From assembly GCA_003427395.1 (NCBI GenBank), contig BFEA01000718.1, positions 623,815 to 649,207 on the forward strand: a stretch of 25,393 nucleotides of DNA. The letters are read 5' to 3'. The notes under the pieces are model-generated. The model was given only the letters and a program-made list of their open reading frames with translations, made no database searches and was not told where the DNA came from. Both the position numbers and the translations under genes were made by a program. The stretch comes from Chara braunii (Eukaryota; Streptophyta; Charophyceae; Charales; Characeae). Within the stretch, counting starts at the first letter, position 1. Each line of letters starts with the position of its first letter. Positions 19,480 through 25,393 of the stretch are shown here, piece after piece.

Positions 19480-22140
19480 GTCATGCACCGCCGTTAGTCG
19501 GATGCTGAGGCGAGACTGGATCTGCAATAAGACAACCGACCTGAGACGGTTCAGTTGAGAGTGATCATCACCACTAATTAAGGATGCCCAAATCGTACTC
19601 TTATATTGAGGCAAAAACAGGAAGCTTGAGCTGACTGCGTCTGATGAGAGTGTTGATTGACTGATGCTGGTCGAGATATACTTAGTAGTTGCTGTATGAC
19701 AGTTAATTCCAGTTGTTAAACTACTATTGCTGGGGTACCTGTCGGTTCACCCCGAAAACCACTGAGAGAGCCGAGTCGATAGTGTGGGAGAATGACCTTA
19801 GTCTTCTCAGAATCTTATTAGACTGTTGTCTGCCAGGTTCTGAACACAAGAAGAATCCTCTTCGGCTAGGTGGTGCTACCTGAATATACGGGTACCATAG
19901 CAGAAGTTGATAAACTCAGCGGAACCTTATAGGAGGTTCAATGATGAAGATCACGCTGGTCTGAGAATACTCCCGCCCTCCATGTTGTGAGTGTAAAGTT
20001 ACAAACAAATCTGACAATAAAAAAGGGGCGGTCTCAAGTCAGACACGCAAAGAGGGATTGTTGGGTACACCACCGGCGTGTTCTACAGGATCTGGTTAAA
20101 TCTCGTTCCAGTCATGCATTTTTGTGTGATACACAACAAGGATCAAACTCAACCCATGTACTGCCTACATGACAGTTGGGCCGAGTCTGATTCTGCCCAC
20201 AACTCACGATTTGTCACCTCTCGTGAGAATGAGAGGTTCGCAGCCACTGGATAGAGGCCAAAAGGGGTCACGTGTTATCTTTTGCGCTCTGATCAATTGG
20301 TCTTATACTCCGTGCTATTTAAGATACCCTTTCCCCCACTAAACAGACGACCCAACTGCTTGTCTGGGACCTGTCGCCAGTCCCGCAAGACCAGATTATG
20401 TGCGGACCTGAGCGTTGAAGACCCGACTACTCACAACAAGCTTTAGCTAGAACACCTTCCTGCGAGGTCTCAATCAAGTACTTCTCAAGGGGTGTATCGC
20501 CATCAGTCCTTCTTAGAGTTTTAGTCGGATAAGATGAGTTGTAATAGAACTAGCGGTTATTCAAGGGGCGGTGCTATAGTATCATGCAAGATATCACTTC
20601 CCCCTAGACTTCGCTCCATATTATCATGCAATGTACCACAGTCTACCCTTCCGCATATGTACCCATCAGGAAACCCTGACTAAAGTGACGTTAGGGTCGA
20701 ACCCCTTTTGTGTAGCACATTGGGTCCCGAACGGTGATAACCTTTCTTCGAGCATTTACTTGTACTACTCATAGTAACCCCCCCCTGGTCTGAGGGGAGG
20801 GGATAACTCTCACTCTGATTTCGGCTCACGAGCGGATCACATTCTGCCGCAGTTTTGCCCAGGTGCCTAGTGACATGCAACTTGTAAGCTCTCGCTCAGG
20901 GACCATGCAGCATACTGGTAGGTATTATCGTTCTTCGCATTTAACACAAATTTTGACAAGACCCACCGTTGCCATGTCTCAGGGCCTTTCGCTACTATCA
21001 GTCACCCGGGCCCCCCTTCCACCTTTTTCTTCTTTTTCTTGACGAACGCAGTCCAAAGCACAGGAACCATTAATCCCCATCAAGCAAAAATTTAGCAATA
21101 AGATAGACGATCACCTTCAAAATAGCTCTCCTTTTTCCCATCAAGTCAGGTACGATTACCTTGAGCAGAAGTTGCGTTCTCCATTGACTTTAATCCCACA
21201 CTCGACCTGGAGTGTCCTCTTCCGGTGAGAGGAGGCTAAGCAAATCGGCAGACTTAGGGATCACTCAACTTTAAGATTACCTTCAAGTCCATTTTAGCTA
21301 CTAATAAGTCACTCGTTGAGGGAATTAATCCACAAACGGGGGAAATTATGAAAAGAGAGGGCGAGTACCCCATCAAGTGCCTTTCGGAGGTAAATGCACG
21401 ATGGCCAATCCATCAAGCGATTACAACTTGATAGAAAACAAGAACTCAGTCTGTTAATGAGTGACTTCGGCTTTCACTGGTACACACCTGCTTTCTTGCG
21501 AGGGTTTCGTGAAATCGGTCTTCAAATACTAATGCACGCAATTACCTGACGAGTCGCAAAAATTATCGTATCACCAAAATAAGTTTGAGGAGCACGGGGA
21601 CTAAAACAGGCGGTCAGCTGTTTAGTTAATAACATTCCCAATCTCTTCCCTACTCCATGGCAGGGCATAGTATACAGTGACACTTGATAAGGATCGTACG
21701 AGAGAGCGGACGCAGTCAGTCTCACGCCAATAGGTGAACTGCAGTGTCTGATTTCTTCTTCCCGAGTGCGCTACTGGTACATACCCCATGCACTTCTCTT
21801 CCGACCTCGCCTAACTCAACAATAGAGAGTATCACTGGCCGCACGAGGGATACAAGCTCGTGGCACTGATCACATCATACGAGTATTGCTCGCTCCTGTC
21901 AGAAAACAAGCCTTCAAATTTCTTCCGCATATAAAGTTTCCCGGAAACTATTCAGGAGAGTCGTCAGCCTTCTGTCATAACCCGCCAATTAACAGTCACT
22001 CCTCTTTCCTCACTATGCACAACTGTCACACTGTCACGGACGACATCGACTTGTCAAATGTACTAGCCACGCCGGGACAAAGAAGGGAACTGAGTGTTCA
22101 TCGTGCCTCAATATGATTGCAGGTCACTCAATTACTCTCA
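19480..22140. other. 2.7 kb without recognisable features
   Basis: The longest frames are 61-76 codons with no motifs. Base composition is balanced and there are no microsatellites, no long homopolymers, and no visible LTR, LINE or tRNA parts. The word CCATCAAG occurs four times between 21076 and 21417, without regular spacing. It could be intron, intergenic or old, unrecognisable repeat sequence. Confidence 0.5.
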
Positions 22141-22209
22141 TCTAGCCCCCCCCAAACAAGCACACTAGTCAGCAGAAAGGCAAGCAATCTCATGCAGGAG
22201 CCATTGACG

Positions 22210-22860
22210 TCAACAGACAGGCGCAACGCAACCCCACATGAAGCCAGAGAAGCCAATTAGTAGTCTCTCTTTTCTCTTTTTTTTTTTTTGATCAGCGGCT
22301 CTGCCCGCAACGATGGCTTCCCTTGCGTCCCCTTCATCAGGAGACTTGTGACTACGCGCAAGCAGAGTCAGTGGGTTTTTTCCAGCCACTCCCCTTGAGT
22401 TCTGCCGTGAAGGCTCTCTGTGCTCACTGACGTTCAAAGCCCGTGTGAGTAAAGGACATCTCTTCGATCCTCGCGCAGACAAGAAGTGAGACAGCCATGG
22501 GCTCAAAACACATGCACCATGTGAGAATAGCGTCAGAGGGGAATCGAGAGCCAAACAAGCTCTTTCTCTCCGACTTGTATCTCGACCTACTTTCCCCCCT
22601 TTTTTCTTGATCGTAGCAGTACGCAAAGTCTATGACCGCCTCTCGCGACTAATCAAAACCGTGATTATGGGCTGGGGTCTCCAGGAGGTCAGCGATGTTC
22701 CCTTGCCACCAAAGTGAGCTCTCCACCGCTGGTACTTTTCATATCCTTCTCGATAGTCGTAAGCATGTCTCTCTTGATATAGCCATTGACGACTAACATC
22801 AACAACAATCATGGAACGCTCACTTGCCTCTCTCTCTCTCGCTGCACGCCACGCGTACAA
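22210..22860 (-). other. Weak open phase of unknown nature, minus strand
   Basis: A single minus-strand phase runs from 22860 to 22210 with one TAG (22630-22632), about 216 codons. The first part (MIVVDVSRQWLYQERHAYDY, then REGYEKYQRW) looks somewhat protein-like. The second half is low in order, with a KKKKRK stretch from a T-run (22269-22290). No family is recognised. It lies downstream, on the same strand, of the gag-like frame at 23051-23656 and might be part of the same old element. It could equally be chance. Confidence 0.2.
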
Positions 22861-23050
22861 GCTGCCGGATCACTCACTCTCGTGACTGGCTTTCTACCCC
22901 GTAACCACTTTTTCGACTCTGGCCCCGATGTCGTGAGTTGGCCTCTGACCTCCTCTATGCGTACCACTCCCTCACACGTGCGCTCTCTCTCTCGTCTCTT
23001 CGCGCCTCTTTTCTTTATTGACTGTCGCGCGCCTCTCTACCTGTAGCTGC

Positions 23051-23656
23051 CTAGTCCTCTATGTTTTTCCCCTGTTGTGAGTTGACCTCAGGACCGCTCT
23101 CTCCAGGCTCAGCCGGTGGGTGGTCCTTCTGCCATTGGTCCAGCCTATGCCAGGACTGGGCCTCTGCACCCAGATCGCTCACTTTACTCTCGGCCTCAGT
23201 GTCACGGTCCAAGTGCCGCTGCTCCCTTTCCACCATATTCGTTGAGGTCTTTGCCTCTAAGCACGATATGGTCACCTTCACCGCATTTGTGACCCCATCC
23301 CTTCTGCACCTTCTCTCGACCTGGTCCTTGGCCTCAGTGATGGCCGCCTGCAACCCCTGATCCGCTCTCATCTCCTCCTCTTTCCCCCTTTCTACATTTA
23401 TATTCAGCCTTGCCTCCTGATTGCAGTGGCTGTAATCCAAAATGGCGGTCACCATTGGCCCCTCTCCTAACATTCTCTCCCACCTCCAGAGAAATTGGAG
23501 GTACCTCGGCGTATACTCATATAACCCATTGCTGCGCACCATGGTCGAACCCCTCTCGATTGAACCGTATATGACACCAGTCCGCAGGCTCCGAGATAGT
23601 CCGAACTCCAGCACTCGGCCCACGCGTAAACAGATGAACTTCGCACACTCACCCTG
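23051..23656 (-). CDS. Unknown ORF, possibly gag-like, about 200 codons
   Basis: The phase is open from 23656 (after TAG 23657-23659) to the stop at 23051. There is no ATG at the left edge; the first ATG is in GSTMVRSNGLYEY, about 38 codons in. Segments are SNGLYEYTPRYLQFLWRWER (an aromatic, helical region), then a charged, probably coiled-coil stretch (KEEEMRADQGLQAAITEAKD) and a polar, Pro/Glu/Ser-rich tail. That order (compact helical part, coiled coil, disordered tail) is common in retroelement Gag proteins, but there is no zinc knuckle and no motif that proves it. Position supports the idea, because a possible LTR begins 45 bp upstream. No protease or polymerase follows within the window. 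It could also be a host ORF. Confidence 0.4.
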   Translation of the reverse strand, partial: QGECAKFICLRVGRVLEFGLSRSLRTGVIYGSIERGSTMVRSNGLYEYTPRYLQFLWRWERMLGEGPMVTAILDYSHCNQEARLNINVERGKEEEMRADQGLQAAITEAKDQVERRCRRDGVTNAVKVTISCLEAKTSTNMVEREQRHLDRDTEAESKVSDLGAEAQSWHRLDQWQKDHPPAEPGESGPEVNSQQGKNIED

Positions 23657-23700
23657 CTAACCAGCTACCGACCTCTCTCACCCTCTATAGGACCGCCGGA

Positions 23701-24537
23701 TGTTGTAACCCCTGTGTTTCAAACGAGGGACTCAAATGACTTCCAAAATTCTGCACTTTGATAATTTGTAATTCAGAATTTAATAAAATATAATAAGATA
23801 GAATAAATTAAACCAAAATGACGAGGACCTCAACGGTCATAGCGCCCGCAGCGCCATCTGCGACCTGCAGATTCGACGCGGTGGTCCCATAACGAGATAC
23901 TGACGGGCAGCCTCTTCCCTTCAAAACGCGCCACTGGATTATCCCGGATGGGTACCCGTGTCCGATGGTAAGGAGGGGACTCATGACCTTTCGCAGGAGG
24001 TGATGAGTCTCCTACCGATGCGGCCGCGGGTGCTCCTATTTTAGGGCGCCCACGTCGACAGTACCTCACCAGTCGAACTCACGAAGACTCGAAACAAAAG
24101 GTCGGTCAGTCCAGACCACCCGCTTTCGAGCCACGATTCAAACTCGAATCGTTTCGTTCCCCCACGACGTGACTAGGCGGGGAACTAGAACTCGAACGGG
24201 TTGAATAAAAGGGGCTAATAAAAGAAAAGGGAGGAGAGAGAAAAGACTCTAACGCCCCCTCAGCTGTAGGATCGTTGGATTTGACACCTGGGGATGGCGG
24301 TCCGAATTCGGACACAAGCGTGAGATGTAAACTTTTCTTTTCCCTTTTCCCTTTTCCTTTTTATTCCATTTCTCTTTCCCTCTGCACCTAGCTCAGAACA
24401 CGACCATAGGGGTCCGGCGTGTGGCTGAGTAGCCAGCGCTACCCTTTTTCTGTCACGGCCCCTGGCGAACCCGACGGCTACTTCAACCACAGGTCAATCT
24501 GCTGTATGGCGAGACGCCAAGCCTGCGTGGTTCAACA
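23701..24537 (-). mobile_element. Possible LTR beside the gag-like ORF
   Basis: The plus-strand ends are TGTTGTAACCCC and GGTTCAACA, giving imperfect inverted termini (TGTTG...CAACA) 837 bp apart. AT-rich sequence with AATAAA-like words lies at 23775-23815 and near 24205. No second copy, no convincing primer-binding site on either side and no target duplication are seen. The match of termini could be chance in a long search space. Confidence 0.25.
24325..24380 (+). repeat. Short polypyrimidine tract
   Basis: Repeated CCCTTTT units (CTTTTCTTTTCCCTTTTCCC), followed by CTTTCCC. Low complexity, no gene. Confidence 0.85.
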
Positions 24538-24589
24538 GGAAGGCCCAGCGGCCAAGCCTGGCATCCCACATGACCCTGTGGACTGGTAT

Positions 24590-24653
24590 CTAGTACGCAG
24601 TGGAGGTAAGTGAGCGGACGCCTGGTACGCAGCAGGAGTACGTGAGCAGGCAC
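24590..24653 (+). repeat. Two degenerate 32-bp tandem units
   Basis: Unit 1 (24590-24621) starts CTAGTACGCAGTGGAGG and unit 2 (24622-24653) starts CTGGTACGCAGCAGGAG. Both contain GTGAGC near their ends. A third, much weaker unit may start at 24654 (TCGATACATAGCGGAGG). The 214-codon frame starting at 24600 is not supported as a gene. Confidence 0.6.
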
Positions 24654-24829
24654 TCGATACATAGCGGAGGGCCGGGACACCACGCCCTCCGACACTGGCC
24701 CGCCTTCGACGGAAATCACCCCATCGCCACACAGCTGGAGTGCACACCAGCGATTCGTCAAGCGGACCCGGAGCCAAGGAGATCCCGACAAGGAACTCCT
24801 ACAAGCACCCCAAAAACGGCCGCTAAGTT

Positions 24830-25393
24830 GTTAACCCGCTCCATACCACACCCCGACGCCAATCCCCCACTCCTATCCCTATCTCTCACAATTCCTCTTG
24901 CCGTACTCCCTCCTCCCCCGTCCCATCCCCCCCCCCCCCCTTTTTTTCTACCCATCCCTCCCTGCACTAACCCAATGTTTCGAGCCACTCTCCCCTTCTA
25001 CCCATCCCTACCTGCCGCACACGTGGCCGTCGAAACCGTCACTCGGTTAGCGATACACCCTATATTCCACTCCCCCTCAACCCCCACCCGCCTCCCTCTC
25101 CCCTCACTGCTCCTTGCCTCCGAACTCCTCCCAGCTCCATCACCTAACATCGACCCCAGCCCAACTGCTCAACCTCCCTCCTACCCACTCCCGCCTCCAC
25201 GACCCCCCCTCCACCTGTTACGAATCACAGTAAAGCAAACCTAACGCACCCCATAGGACACCACCACCCGTAAGCCAACCCACCTGCCCAGACCCGTATC
25301 TGTCTGACTCGCTCCACTGTCCTCAATCCACTTAATACCACATAGTCACCCCACGCCCACACCCCCGCTCAGCACCCTCCCCTCCGCCCCCCC
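24830..25393 (+). repeat. C-rich, G-poor low-complexity region
   Basis: The last 560 bases have very strong strand asymmetry. In 25081-25140 C is the majority base and only 5 of 60 bases are G. A run of 14 C (24927-24940) is followed by 7 T. The long Pro/Leu/Ser-rich frame across it follows from this composition. The complementary strand is G-rich and could form quadruplexes. The window ends inside this region. Confidence 0.85.

Noticed and set aside
19640-19690. CTGATGAG as a hammerhead ribozyme core
   Set aside because: No GAAAC partner or flanking stems follow at the needed distance.
21075-21417. Four CCATCAAG words as an array
   Set aside because: Spacing is irregular and the flanking bases differ, so no repeat unit or CRISPR-like structure exists.
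24600-25244. 214-codon Pro/Leu/Ser-rich plus-strand frame
   Set aside because: It follows from the C-rich composition, which removes stop codons. No motif or repeat unit of a real protein is seen.

Overview
The window is eukaryotic nuclear DNA, dominated by decayed retroelements. Visible features include an L1-type LINE, a chromodomain-bearing Ty3/gypsy (chromovirus) remnant, a copia-like LTR with an initiator-Met primer-binding site, long microsatellites, polypyrimidine tracts and GT-AG-type splice signals. Nothing looks prokaryotic. The chromovirus and the plant-style LINE (ORF1 with a zinc knuckle, ORF2 ending in a zf-RVT-type zinc finger) suggest a streptophyte, either a plant or a charophycean alga such as Chara. 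The genus is inference only.

Bases 1-7480 are a mosaic. A plus-strand LINE ORF1 fragment (about 910-1500) ends in a compound (CA)n(GA)n microsatellite. A candidate LTR (1663-2533) with a primer-binding site abuts the microsatellite. An AT-rich minisatellite (2660-2960) and AT-rich filler follow, then a GC-rich block that may be the 3' LTR of the next element. Next comes a minus-strand chromovirus remnant (chromodomain 4475-4717, integrase 4786-5735) with two internal deletions. A second plus-strand LINE fragment follows (5726-6690: ORF1 C-terminal part and the first codons of ORF2) and ends in oligo(A). The two plus-strand LINE pieces are in LINE order and may be one element split by later insertions.

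Bases 8212-9024 (minus) hold a 271-codon reading frame broken by one TAG. I do not recognise it, and it is the best candidate for an undescribed coding sequence. Bases 9431-17091 (minus) hold a nearly full-length LINE. Its ORF1 (16863 to 13967) carries four in-frame stops and some frameshifts. Its ORF2 (13920 to 9431) has a complete APE-type endonuclease, a reverse transcriptase with FADD, and a C-terminal CCHC-type finger, but has stops and three frameshifts. The stops that can be checked against the second LINE copy, or against family consensus, fit C-to-T decay (CAA/CGA/TGG to TAA/TGA/TAG).

Bases 17092-25393 are mostly non-coding: AT-rich repeats, a polypyrimidine tract, GC-rich hairpins, and a possible host-gene or pseudogene exon (19091-19360, minus) with a good splice donor. 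After that come 2.7 kb with no recognisable feature, a possible gag-like ORF (23051-23656, minus) beside a possible LTR (23701-24537), and a strongly C-rich, G-poor end. No intact gene, tRNA, rRNA or CRISPR array was found.
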